A DNA stretch of 64,000 nt from Verrucomicrobiia bacterium (lineage in GTDB: Bacteria; Verrucomicrobiota; Verrucomicrobiia; Limisphaerales; UBA11358), in NCBI GenBank assembly GCA_031290985.1, contig JARLJW010000026.1, forward strand, positions 1 to 64,000, written 5' to 3'. The translations under genes and the position numbers were made by a program. Numbering within the stretch: position 1 is the stretch's first letter; each line of letters starts with the position of its first letter. Under the pieces are notes generated by a model. It saw nothing but the letters and a program-made list of their open reading frames with translations, did no database searches and was not told the origin of the DNA. Shown here in pieces: positions 49,176 through 58,309 of the stretch.

Positions 49176-50141
49176 TCAGCGCGGGACAGCGACTTGTTGG
49201 AGAATTTTTTGGATGACTTCGCCGACGGTGACACCTTCGATCTCAAATTCCGGACGCAAGATCAGGCGATGTTCCAGCACCGGTCCGGCCATCGTTTTCA
49301 CGTCATCCGGGGTCACGAAATCGCGACCGGCGATGGCGGCGTAGGCACGGCTGGCGAGCAGCAGCGCTTGCGTGGCGCGCGGTCCCGCCCCCACCAGCAC
49401 GCTCTCATGTGTGCGCGAGGCGCGGGTGATGTCCACCAGATACACGAGCAGTTCCTCGCGCAAGGTGATGCCCTCAAGTTCGCCGCGCAAATTCGCCAGC
49501 GCTTCGCCGGTGATCACCTGCTGCACCGCGCCGGCGGCGAGCGTGGCCTCGGGCGAATCCTTGCCCAACATGCGCCGGGCCAGCGTGAGTTCATCCTCGC
49601 GCTCGGGCGCGACCATGGAAATCTTCAGCATGAACCGGTCCTTCTGGGCCTCCGGCAACGGGTAGGTGCCTTCGTACTCGACCGGGTTTTGCGTGGCGAA
49701 CACGGTGAAGTTGGGCGACAGCACATGGGTTTCCCGGTCGATGCTCACCTGCCGTTCCTGCATGGCCTGCAACAGCGCGGACTGGGTCTTGGCGGGGGCG
49801 CGGTTGATCTCATCCGCGAGGAGGAAGCTCGTGAAGACCGGACCGCGCACGAGGGTGAACTCGTTTTTCTGGAGATTGTACACGTTGGTGCCGGTGATGT
49901 CGGCGGGCATGAGGTCCGGGGTGAACTGGATGCGGGAAAATTCGCAGCCGAGCACCCGCGCGAGCGTGCGGACGAGCAGCGTCTTGGCCACGCCGGGCAC
50001 GCCCTCGATGAGCGCGTGCTGGCCCGTGAAGACGGCGATGAGCGCATGGTCCACAACCACCCCCTGGCCGATGATGACTTTGGCGATCTCCTGGCGCGCG
50101 CGCCCGAGGACTTCTTTCAGTTGTTCAAGGTTTTGGTTCAT
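49176..50141 (-). CDS. MoxR-family AAA ATPase
   Basis: 'HALIEGVPGVAKTLLVRTLARVLGCEFSRIQFTPDLMPADITGTNVY...LLADEINRAPAKTQSALLQAMQERQV'. Confidence 0.96.
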   Translation of the reverse strand: MNQNLEQLKEVLGRARQEIAKVIIGQGVVVDHALIAVFTGQHALIEGVPGVAKTLLVRTLARVLGCEFSRIQFTPDLMPADITGTNVYNLQKNEFTLVRGPVFTSFLLADEINRAPAKTQSALLQAMQERQVSIDRETHVLSPNFTVFATQNPVEYEGTYPLPEAQKDRFMLKISMVAPEREDELTLARRMLGKDSPEATLAAGAVQQVITGEALANLRGELEGITLREELLVYLVDITRASRTHESVLVGAGPRATQALLLASRAYAAIAGRDFVTPDDVKTMAGPVLEHRLILRPEFEIEGVTVGEVIQKILQQVAVPR

Positions 50142-50148
50142 AAAATGA

Positions 50149-51591
50149 TCAATGACGACGTTTTAAGATTTCGCTGATGGCGCGGTAATTCCCCACGGGC
50201 TCGCGTTCCTTGGGCGGCAAGGCGGCCTGCTGCGAGACCACCTGCTCCACCACCTGCCGCTGGCCGGGCGACACGGCGGCCGCGCGCGCGCCGGATTTTT
50301 TCCACTCGGCAAAGCAGACGTTGATGAGTTCCGCCGGCGAAACGCTCCGGCGCACCAGGTTTACAAAGCCGGAGGCGGAATCGCGACCGGCGACCACCAG
50401 CCCGGCATCGCCCACGGGCTCCGCGTGCGGAGGGACAAGACTGATGGCGTTTTTCCAGACATACAAACCGGCGACGAGCAGGAGGCTGAAGATCAGGCCA
50501 TGCAGTTGATACCGGCGCATGAGGGTGGCCATCCCGGGCTGCTCGACGATGCCGAGATGCGCCTCTTCAAAAATGACTTCATGCCCGCCGCCGAGCATCC
50601 AGGAGATCAGCGACGCGCTCCGGTCCTTGAACATCGCCTCGTTGCTGAACGGATACGAATCCGCCACCAGGACGACCGAGCCGGCGCCGAACTTGCGTTC
50701 GATGACCACGGGTGTTTTTTTGTCCCGTTGATAAATGGTCGCCCAGCCGTTGGTCAGGTTCGTGAAACACAGCGAGGTATGGATGGCCAGTTGCGGCGGC
50801 AGATCGGTCTTTTTTGCCACAAGACCGGCCTTGGGGAAGTCCATCTGCCCGTCTTGGTTTGTCGCAAGCCATTGATAATCGAGATGGAAGCCCCATTCCT
50901 CGTACAAATCAGCATAGTGGCGGTGAAATTCCTGCTGGTCGGCTTCTGTTTCCCCATCGGGAGAATCTTGCGGTCGGCGTGAATTACGGTCGTGGCGGAT
51001 CTTGGCTGGCTTGTTTGTTACCGACAGCGAATTGGTGGTGGAACTCAAGTCGTTCGTGCCTGCCGGACTATCTGCATTTTCATCGAGGTTGGTCGCATCA
51101 TCGCTGGCCGACGAAGAAACCGCCTTTTTCCTATGGCTGCGATGTGATTTTTTGACATCCGACCGCGCCTCATCGGTCTCATTCGTGCTCAAATCACTGC
51201 CATACCATGGTTCATCATGTGGTTTATCAACTCGTGGATAATAGGCGATGACCACCCGGCCGCCGTTGAAAACGAACCGTTGCAAGGTCTCGTACTCGGA
51301 TCGCGGCATCATATCCAAAGCGAAGGGCGAGGTGCCGAGAACAAACAAGGCATGGCCGGAGCCGTCATCAATCTTGAAGGTCTCGTCAAAATAACGCTGG
51401 GGCGACACGCCCGGCACCTGCTCCAGGCTTTCATAAAAAACGCTGGCCCCCAAGGGGTCGGACCGGAGCGTGGAATACTTGGGATAGATGTCGCCCTGAT
51501 CCAGGCGCAGGTCAAACAAGTGGACCAGGCCGGCCACGAACACGGCCGCGAACAGCAGGCTGGCGCACAGGATGACCGGGCGTTTCAGCAT
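50149..51591 (-). CDS. DUF4350-like membrane protein
   Basis: 'YSTLRSDPLGASVFYESLEQVPGVSPQRYFD...GGRVVIAYYPR' and position beside MoxR/DUF58. Confidence 0.75.
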   Translation of the reverse strand: MLKRPVILCASLLFAAVFVAGLVHLFDLRLDQGDIYPKYSTLRSDPLGASVFYESLEQVPGVSPQRYFDETFKIDDGSGHALFVLGTSPFALDMMPRSEYETLQRFVFNGGRVVIAYYPRVDKPHDEPWYGSDLSTNETDEARSDVKKSHRSHRKKAVSSSASDDATNLDENADSPAGTNDLSSTTNSLSVTNKPAKIRHDRNSRRPQDSPDGETEADQQEFHRHYADLYEEWGFHLDYQWLATNQDGQMDFPKAGLVAKKTDLPPQLAIHTSLCFTNLTNGWATIYQRDKKTPVVIERKFGAGSVVLVADSYPFSNEAMFKDRSASLISWMLGGGHEVIFEEAHLGIVEQPGMATLMRRYQLHGLIFSLLLVAGLYVWKNAISLVPPHAEPVGDAGLVVAGRDSASGFVNLVRRSVSPAELINVCFAEWKKSGARAAAVSPGQRQVVEQVVSQQAALPPKEREPVGNYRAISEILKRRH

Positions 51592-53258
51592 GAGCGGATG
51601 CGTTCTAAGTTGGATTGAAACTGCGCCACCGCGTCGGCGGTCACGTCGTAGAGACCGTACCACGCGCGGTCGAACGAGCTGACATTGGCGGAAAAGGCCG
51701 CCCGCAATTCCGCCGAGCCGCGCGCGCGGCGGTTCACCTCGGACTCATAATCGCGGTTGGATTTAAAGCGCGCGATGCTGACGATTTCCCGGGCGGCGAG
51801 ATGCGCCAGCGTGGCGAGGTAAAACGCCCGGAGGGCCAGCCGCAGGTCGCCTTGATTGAGAAGTTCGCGCGCCAGCTTGAGCCATTCGTCCTCCGGCAAC
51901 TGGGCGGCGGTCACGTTTTCGTCATTCAGATCGGGCCGGGCGGGGATGACCTCGGCGCGAATGGCTTCCGCCCGCCGCCAGCCCTGGCGCACCACGCGGA
52001 CGATGAGCATCACCAGCGCAACCGCCGCGGCCAGCACCAGGACGTACGCGAACAACCGCAAAGCCCCGGACCAGTCAAACTGCCCCGCCTCCCCACCCTG
52101 GGCCGCCTTGTGCCGGGACATAAAATGGCGGTTGAACCAATCAATGATGCTGCTGATCCAATGTCCCACCGCGCGCGCCCAGCTCGACAGCGTGTTGCCA
52201 ATGCCGTCCATAAACGTCCGCAGCCAGCCTTTCGGGGCGCTGTCGTCGTCCTTCGCAATTTTTTCGCGTGGCAGACGCCAGGCATATTTATCGTGCTGCA
52301 ACGTCTGCTTCACGGCGTTGTCAATCTGCGCCGGGGTGGCGGCTGGTGGCGTACGCGATGCAGCGGGCGGGGCATTGGTGGCAGCCGCCGAACGGGCGGA
52401 CAACGGGAACAGGGCCAGCAGCACGAGCGCGGCGACCGCGAGCGGCCGGCCCGCGGCGCGGATGAGCGACAGTTCCACGAGCAGGTCCGCGCCGTCCTTG
52501 CGCGCCTCGCCGTGAAAACAGCGCAGCGCATAGACGGCCTTGATCAAGGGATCCAGCGCCAGCCACGCGAGGGCAACGGTGACGGCGAGAAAGGTCGTGT
52601 TAAAAATCACCCAGATGCCGGCGCGACTGAAAGCGGTCTCGATGCCGAGGAACATCTTGAGGAGTTGCGGCAGGGTGAGGACGGCGATAAAAGCGTTCAG
52701 CCAGAGAACCACGGCCACCAGCGAGAGGAGCGCGATCAGCATGTGATTCTGGTACGGCCAGAGCCGGGTCTGCGAACCGGCCCGCCGCAGCACCGGGCGG
52801 ACGCCGGTTTCCGTGCCGTCGCCGAGCGCGGTGACATTTTCGTAAAAGGCCAGCACCCAGCCAAAGGGTATGGTGGCAATAGCCGCGACCGGCAAGACAA
52901 ACAGCCGTGACGGCTGAATAATACCCTGCACAAAAATCAGCCGCAACACGCGGGACAAGGTCCATTTCCCGGCGGACGAGGCGCCAAGGGCGGCGCGCAG
53001 GGACGAGGCAAAGACCGCCTGCCAGCATTTCAGCCAGATGAACAGAAACACCATGCCGAACGCGGAGGCCGGACAGCGGCGTTCAGCGAAGGCGCCGCAG
53101 CTCATGTCCGCCCAGAAAAACAGGAGGCCGAGCGTGAACGGGATGGCCCCGGCGTAATACGCCAGCCACGCGCGCGCCGGCGTGGTGCGCAGCAGATGCA
53201 CGGCGTCCTCGATCACATCGAGCGCCGGGCGGCCGCGGTTGGCTGATTTCTTTTTCAC
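51585..53258 (-). CDS. DUF4129-like membrane protein
   Basis: Multiple TM; C-terminal 'ARELLNQGDLRLALRAFYLATLAHLAAREIVSIARFKSNRDYESEVNRR'. Confidence 0.78.
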   Translation of the reverse strand: MKKKSANRGRPALDVIEDAVHLLRTTPARAWLAYYAGAIPFTLGLLFFWADMSCGAFAERRCPASAFGMVFLFIWLKCWQAVFASSLRAALGASSAGKWTLSRVLRLIFVQGIIQPSRLFVLPVAAIATIPFGWVLAFYENVTALGDGTETGVRPVLRRAGSQTRLWPYQNHMLIALLSLVAVVLWLNAFIAVLTLPQLLKMFLGIETAFSRAGIWVIFNTTFLAVTVALAWLALDPLIKAVYALRCFHGEARKDGADLLVELSLIRAAGRPLAVAALVLLALFPLSARSAAATNAPPAASRTPPAATPAQIDNAVKQTLQHDKYAWRLPREKIAKDDDSAPKGWLRTFMDGIGNTLSSWARAVGHWISSIIDWFNRHFMSRHKAAQGGEAGQFDWSGALRLFAYVLVLAAAVALVMLIVRVVRQGWRRAEAIRAEVIPARPDLNDENVTAAQLPEDEWLKLARELLNQGDLRLALRAFYLATLAHLAAREIVSIARFKSNRDYESEVNRRARGSAELRAAFSANVSSFDRAWYGLYDVTADAVAQFQSNLERIRSC

Positions 53259-53584
53259 GGGGGCGGAAACAAGTCATTGTGCCAGACCGTGCCGTTGTGA
53301 AAGTCGGTGGGGATGCTCAGCAGGATTTTGCCGACGAGATAAAAGGCATACCAGCCGGTCAACAAACTGAGCCCGAACGCCGTCGCCCGCGCCACCCAGC
53401 GGAACACCGGGCTTTGCTGTTTTTCGACCGGCCGGAGCAGCTTGCGCAGACAGGCGGCGCAGATGATCCGGCCATCGTGCTCGGAGATGCATTCGCGGCA
53501 GTAGAAGTGACCGCACCCGGGGCAGCGCGCCACGGCCTCGCGCTCGTGGTGGTTCAGGCAGACTTTTTGGTGGAGGCCGGACAT
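53255..53584 (-). CDS. Small zinc-binding (B-box-like) single-TM protein
   Basis: 'CLNHHEREAVARCPGCGHFYCRECISEHDGRIICAACLRKLL' Cys/His spacing; start MSGLHQK at 53584. Confidence 0.72.
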   Translation of the reverse strand: MSGLHQKVCLNHHEREAVARCPGCGHFYCRECISEHDGRIICAACLRKLLRPVEKQQSPVFRWVARATAFGLSLLTGWYAFYLVGKILLSIPTDFHNGTVWHNDLFPPP

Positions 53585-53589
53585 GGGTT

Positions 53590-54132
53590 TTAGCCGGCGG
53601 CAGGACCGGAATAATTTTCCGCCGGGCTTTCCGCCGGAGCGGCAGTTGGTGCGGGCGACGCGCCTTGGGCGGCGGAAATGGCGGGCACCAGCAAGGCCAT
53701 CAGTTTTCCGGCCTTTTTCCGGCGGTTGAGGCCGGGGATTTTCTGGGTTTGCACGGCGGTGCGGACCAAAACGGTGCAGGTCGGCCCGCGCAGAAGATTG
53801 ATTAACAGCGGCACGGCGAAAAGCAGCATTATCCCCACAAAAACCCAAACCACCACGGGGTCCGGCGATGGCGAATTCCAGGTCGTCACCAGCAGGATGA
53901 GCAGCAAACAGGCAATCATGGCACCGAGGCCGAGGCTCCACCACAGCCGCAAACTGGTGCTCTGGATGACCATGGCCTGGATGTCGCGGAAATAGAAACG
54001 CCGGTATTTTTCGACATAGCCGGTGACCTCGACGACGAGGAGATGATCCTGCGCCAGCCACAAGGTGGAGACACCCATCAGGCCGGCCCCGCCGAGCTTC
54101 AACCGCTGATAGTTTGGATCTTTTTTGAGCAT
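53590..54132 (-). CDS. Hypothetical membrane protein
   Basis: 'MLKKDPNYQRLKLGGAGLMGVSTLWLAQDHLLVVEVTGYVEKYRRFYFRDIQAMVI', two TM segments. Confidence 0.65.
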   Translation of the reverse strand: MLKKDPNYQRLKLGGAGLMGVSTLWLAQDHLLVVEVTGYVEKYRRFYFRDIQAMVIQSTSLRLWWSLGLGAMIACLLLILLVTTWNSPSPDPVVVWVFVGIMLLFAVPLLINLLRGPTCTVLVRTAVQTQKIPGLNRRKKAGKLMALLVPAISAAQGASPAPTAAPAESPAENYSGPAAG

Positions 54133-54145
54133 GGCTACAGCCTGT

Positions 54146-54739
54146 TTATCGGGAACGCCCGAGCACCATCCACCACATAAAACTGCCACCCACGAACTCC
54201 AACGTCGCCAGCACGGCAAACACGATAAAACGAACCCGGGTATTGCTCACCAGGCTGCCGGGCGCCTTCCATTTCATGCCGATCAGAACCAACGCCGCCA
54301 GCGAGGTGACGGGCACGAGGATATAACAAAAGAACAGCGGTACAAGCAACAGCGCGAAAATGACCTTGTCCCAGCGGGTGCGGTTGCGTTCCAGCGCCTG
54401 GACGGTGTTTTTGGTCATCGCCAGTTCCAGGCATTGCGGGCAAAAGTGGCGGCCATTCAAATCCAGGTCGCAGAGCGCGCAGAGAAAACGTCCGCAGGCG
54501 TCGCAGGGCACGTGGGCGCGGTGATCCGCATGATAGAAACAGGTCGCCTCGCCATCCATGACGACCTTTTCCGCGGTGGCACCGGCGGTCACGGGCCAGT
54601 CAAAGGCGGGAAACAAGGTGACTTCCGTGGGACGCCAGCAGGCGGGACATTGTTCCATGGCCTGCAGCTCCGGACCGGACGATGGGAACGAAGCCCCGCA
54701 GTTGGGACAGGCGAGCTTGGAATTCCCTGGGAGAGCCAT
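54146..54739 (-). CDS. Zinc-ribbon/B-box membrane protein
   Basis: 'LACPNCGASFPSSGPELQAMEQCPACWRP...HVPCDACGRFLCALCDLDLNGRHFCPQCLE'. Confidence 0.72.
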   Translation of the reverse strand: MALPGNSKLACPNCGASFPSSGPELQAMEQCPACWRPTEVTLFPAFDWPVTAGATAEKVVMDGEATCFYHADHRAHVPCDACGRFLCALCDLDLNGRHFCPQCLELAMTKNTVQALERNRTRWDKVIFALLLVPLFFCYILVPVTSLAALVLIGMKWKAPGSLVSNTRVRFIVFAVLATLEFVGGSFMWWMVLGRSR

Positions 54740-54748
54740 GCGCGTCCG

Positions 54749-55867
54749 TCAGGCGGGCTCCAGGTCACCAAAGAGCCGCTCATAAGCGTTGGCCCACATG
54801 CCCAGGCACACCGGCCCGGTCACCAGCAAGCCAACCAAGCAAAGCAACATCCCCAACAGCGCCAGGCAACCGACAACGAAACCCAGCCAAAAGGTTTGCC
54901 ACCAATGTTTGCGGACGACCGCCCGGCTCAGGCTCATGGCCGGCCAAAAGGTCATTTGCTTGTCCTTGACCAGCCAGAGGGTAAACACCCAGCAGACCTG
55001 AAAATAAACCATCACGCAAACCCCCACGACCGCCAGAACGATGGCGATGATCATGGCCGCGCCGAACGCCGGTCCCGGCCCAGACGACCCTCCCGACCCG
55101 GCGTTATGAAATCCACCTAAGGTTGTGACGATCAGAATCGCCGCGATGACCCCCACCGGAATCAACACCAGCCCCGCCAGCAGGTTGGGAATGAATTTCC
55201 CGAGCAACAACTGGCCAAAATTGGGGCCGAAACCGGAGAAGGCGTCCCCCAAGGCGGCATCCTCGCTACGAACTTTTTTCACATAGAATCCAAACAAACC
55301 TCCAAATAGCGGTCCCGTGAACACAATCCCGGTGATTATGCTGAGATACGGAACGATGTTGGCGGCGAGGACGGCCAACGCGACCAGCACCGTCGCCACG
55401 ATCAGGCCGCCCGCGTCGGCCTTGAACAACGCCCACGCGCTGCTCAGGTAACCGCCGACGTCATGCTCATAATCCCGCTCGCGCACCTGGGCCTCGGTCA
55501 CCCAGCCGGTGGCACTGCCGCCGCCGCCGGTGACGTTCGCGCCTTCCTTCAGCTTCTGCATGAAGATCGGTTTGCAAGCCGCGCAGACCGAGGCGGTGCC
55601 GTAACGGATGACTTCGCTGGCGGGAAAGGAGCCGCCGCATTGGGAACAGACGACCTGTCCGAGAATGCCGGGCGTGCCGGCGGAAAACTGGGGGGTGGCG
55701 GGCGCGCCAACGAGCGCGGGGTTGGCCTCGCGCAGCGGTTGCCAGCCGGACATGCCCTCACGCCAGACCATCGTTTCGGAATTGATTTTACCGTCCGTAT
55801 AGAGGGCCGTTAAATCGGCCTCCATAACCGGTCCTCGTTGCTGGCCCTCTTCCAAGTAGTACCACAT
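54749..55867 (-). CDS. GYF_2-domain, zinc-ribbon, multi-TM protein
   Basis: 'MWYYLEEGQQRGPVMEADLTALYTDGKINSETMVWREGMSGWQPL' plus 'CSQCGGSFPASEVIRYGTASVCAACKP'. Confidence 0.82.
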   Translation of the reverse strand: MWYYLEEGQQRGPVMEADLTALYTDGKINSETMVWREGMSGWQPLREANPALVGAPATPQFSAGTPGILGQVVCSQCGGSFPASEVIRYGTASVCAACKPIFMQKLKEGANVTGGGGSATGWVTEAQVRERDYEHDVGGYLSSAWALFKADAGGLIVATVLVALAVLAANIVPYLSIITGIVFTGPLFGGLFGFYVKKVRSEDAALGDAFSGFGPNFGQLLLGKFIPNLLAGLVLIPVGVIAAILIVTTLGGFHNAGSGGSSGPGPAFGAAMIIAIVLAVVGVCVMVYFQVCWVFTLWLVKDKQMTFWPAMSLSRAVVRKHWWQTFWLGFVVGCLALLGMLLCLVGLLVTGPVCLGMWANAYERLFGDLEPA

Positions 55868-56027
55868 AAGCGTTTAAGGTTAAATAGCAACCGACTCCGC
55901 GGCTAGCATCAATGGTGCTGGGACAATGTAAAGAAATTTTTGTGTGCAAAATGCGCCGATTTTTATCATTGACTGCCAACCGCGCCCATTCAGGTGAACG
56001 GCGATACGAGGTAAACCGGTTGAAAAC

Positions 56028-56825
56028 CTACTCCGACTGACGTTCGCGATAACCCTGCAAATCTGTTTCATCAATTTCGTCGGGAGCAACGAGCCGGTAA
56101 TGTTTTTCCGAACTGATGCGAACGCTCCCTGAAGTTTGTTCAAATTCAAATAGAACAATGACCCCGTCATCAATGAATTGCGCGCCGATTGACCGGCAAA
56201 CCAAACTTGGAAACTTATGTTTACACATGGCCAAATCCTGTTCAATTTGGACCACGCTCAACTTATCGGTTCCGCCTTTGGCTTGGATTGGAAACACGTA
56301 ATGGACACCCTTTTTATCCAGGCCAACGTAGATTTCATCCGCCTCCACCTGCCCCATGTCTGGAACCGTGGTGCGCAAATGATTTTGAAGCGAGTAACAA
56401 GTTACCCCGGTAAAAACATCAATCAACCGGTTATAGCGTAATTTTGCGAGCAAGGCTTGTTCGTCACTGAATGCGTATTTCGCTATGATGCCCGGAGTGG
56501 CGTCAGGAACCTTTGTTTCAGCAAGATTGGGGTTTGGCTTCAGCGGATTATCGGCAACCAATACAAAACGATACTTCGCCTGACCCGCCGGGCGGATAAT
56601 CCAGGTTTTCCCTTTGGGCGCCTCCTTTTGGATTGCCACAGGCAATTCCGAACGATAGCGGAAACTGTAGACCAAATCTCCAAGATTTTTGGGCAGTTCG
56701 ACGCCCAGCTTTTTGGCAACGGACACCATCTCGTCACGCCTGAAATCAACTTCATTCATGCCAGATTTGTATCTGGATTTGAAAATGTGCTCGATGATGG
56801 CAGAATAGCGATTCTGAGGTTTCAT
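56028..56825 (-). CDS. Putative restriction endonuclease (PD-(D/E)XK-like)
   Basis: 'VEADEIYVGLDKKGVHYVFPIQAKGGTDKLSVVQIEQD' active-site-like pattern; 4-bp overlap with upstream DNA methyltransferase. Confidence 0.7.
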   Translation of the reverse strand: MKPQNRYSAIIEHIFKSRYKSGMNEVDFRRDEMVSVAKKLGVELPKNLGDLVYSFRYRSELPVAIQKEAPKGKTWIIRPAGQAKYRFVLVADNPLKPNPNLAETKVPDATPGIIAKYAFSDEQALLAKLRYNRLIDVFTGVTCYSLQNHLRTTVPDMGQVEADEIYVGLDKKGVHYVFPIQAKGGTDKLSVVQIEQDLAMCKHKFPSLVCRSIGAQFIDDGVIVLFEFEQTSGSVRISSEKHYRLVAPDEIDETDLQGYRERQSE

Positions 56826-58300
56826 TTTCGATTTCGGCGCTGGTTGTTTTTATGGCCGGGCCACCGCAGCAATACGACTTCCTCGCGCAATTGCTCCCGC
56901 GTGGCCGTGGCCAGCCTGGTTCGGAATAAATCTATGCCCACAACTTCATAGCCCAGGGAAGCCGCTATATCCGCAAGAATCTGGCCGGTTCGAATCATGA
57001 CCCGCAGATACGAAGCTTGATCGCCAACCACATAAGCCAACTGCGCTCCCGGACGCAAAACCCCACGCAGTTCTGAAAGATGCCGGGTCATCCCGCCGAA
57101 ATATAGCTTTGTAACCCGTGCATAAAGACGCTCAAAGCCTGAATCTTTTTTAAGTTCGATCCGCCGCTTTTCTATGGCTTCGGCTATGCGCTGAATTTCT
57201 GCATGGCCGGCCACCAAATGATCATCCGTATCCGCCTTGTACACGCCACGGGTGTTCGAACGGACCAGTTGTCTTTTCAGACTCCGCAAATCCTCTTTGG
57301 AGCGGATAAAACCCAGCAGCACGGATTCCAGACGAGTTGTGCGGGTATAATCCTTCTCGTTTGGATATGGCGGTGAAGTGATGACCGCATCCACCGAGTT
57401 GGGGGGCAAAACGGCGGCAATATCGCGGGCATCGGCCCGATAAACAGTGGCTTCGGTCGTCGCTCTTTTATGAGGCAGATTCTCCAGATCCTGAACCATT
57501 GCCCGTATGCCGTCCAACCACAGCGAGATGACCGGGGCATCCAGTTTTGCCGGCCCGACCCCAACCTCCGGCCCAAAATGCAAATTGCTTATACCGCTCA
57601 CCAGCGCGTCGGCCAGCGCCAGGCGCTCGCAATTAACAAACCGGTCATTGTGGTGCTGCGCGATCGCGTCCAACAAAACAAGCGTTTTATGGAGCGGCAC
57701 CTTGCTGATTGAATTGGTGAGCAATAAATCAAAACATTCTTCCGGCAGACCCTTCAGTTCCGGTCTTTTTTGTTTGCCGGCCGTTTCAAGCAATCGCGGC
57801 TGCTCAGTTTCGCCCAACCCTTGGGCTTTCAAAGCGCGTTCAGCTGTTTCCGCAATCTCCAGCGCGTGCTCCAAAAGCTCCTGGGGAACGACATTCCATT
57901 GCAGCTTTGTCTGGCTTGCGAAAAGAACGACTGGATTGGATTCCAACCCAAACGAGGGGATGCCAAGCTTTTTACATTCAATCAAGGTTGTGCCCGTGCC
58001 ACAAAACGGATCTAGCACGCGGTGCTGCGTGGTCAGCCCAAATTTCCCGATGTAATCGCGTACCAGATGCGGCGGGTAAGCGAGGACAAAACGATACCAC
58101 TGGTGAATTGCACGGTCATGCAGGCGAATCTTGTTATCCTCACGCTTGGCAGGCAGCACGATTTCATTCAAAGCGGGCACCTTTCGACCACGCCTTTGAG
58201 AATACAGTGGTTTTAGAATTGGGGTTTGTATCGCTTCAGCCATTTCGTTCCGCGCACTTTGACATTCAAAACCAGAACCGTCAAAGCGGATTGTTGACAT
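56822..58300 (-). CDS. DNA methyltransferase (N4C/N6A amino type)
   Basis: 'HRVLDPFCGTGTTLIECKKLGIPSFGLESNP' and 'VDAVITSPPYPNEKDYTRTTRLES'. Confidence 0.9.
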   Translation of the reverse strand: MSTIRFDGSGFECQSARNEMAEAIQTPILKPLYSQRRGRKVPALNEIVLPAKREDNKIRLHDRAIHQWYRFVLAYPPHLVRDYIGKFGLTTQHRVLDPFCGTGTTLIECKKLGIPSFGLESNPVVLFASQTKLQWNVVPQELLEHALEIAETAERALKAQGLGETEQPRLLETAGKQKRPELKGLPEECFDLLLTNSISKVPLHKTLVLLDAIAQHHNDRFVNCERLALADALVSGISNLHFGPEVGVGPAKLDAPVISLWLDGIRAMVQDLENLPHKRATTEATVYRADARDIAAVLPPNSVDAVITSPPYPNEKDYTRTTRLESVLLGFIRSKEDLRSLKRQLVRSNTRGVYKADTDDHLVAGHAEIQRIAEAIEKRRIELKKDSGFERLYARVTKLYFGGMTRHLSELRGVLRPGAQLAYVVGDQASYLRVMIRTGQILADIAASLGYEVVGIDLFRTRLATATREQLREEVVLLRWPGHKNNQRRNRK

Positions 58301-58309
58301 TCGCCAAAT

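Noticed and set aside
49050-50177. 375-aa plus-strand ORF
   Set aside because: Antisense to MoxR/DUF58 genes, which have clear conserved motifs.
51615-52910. 431-aa plus-strand ORF
   Set aside because: Antisense to the DUF4129-like gene; compositionally biased with no domain pattern.
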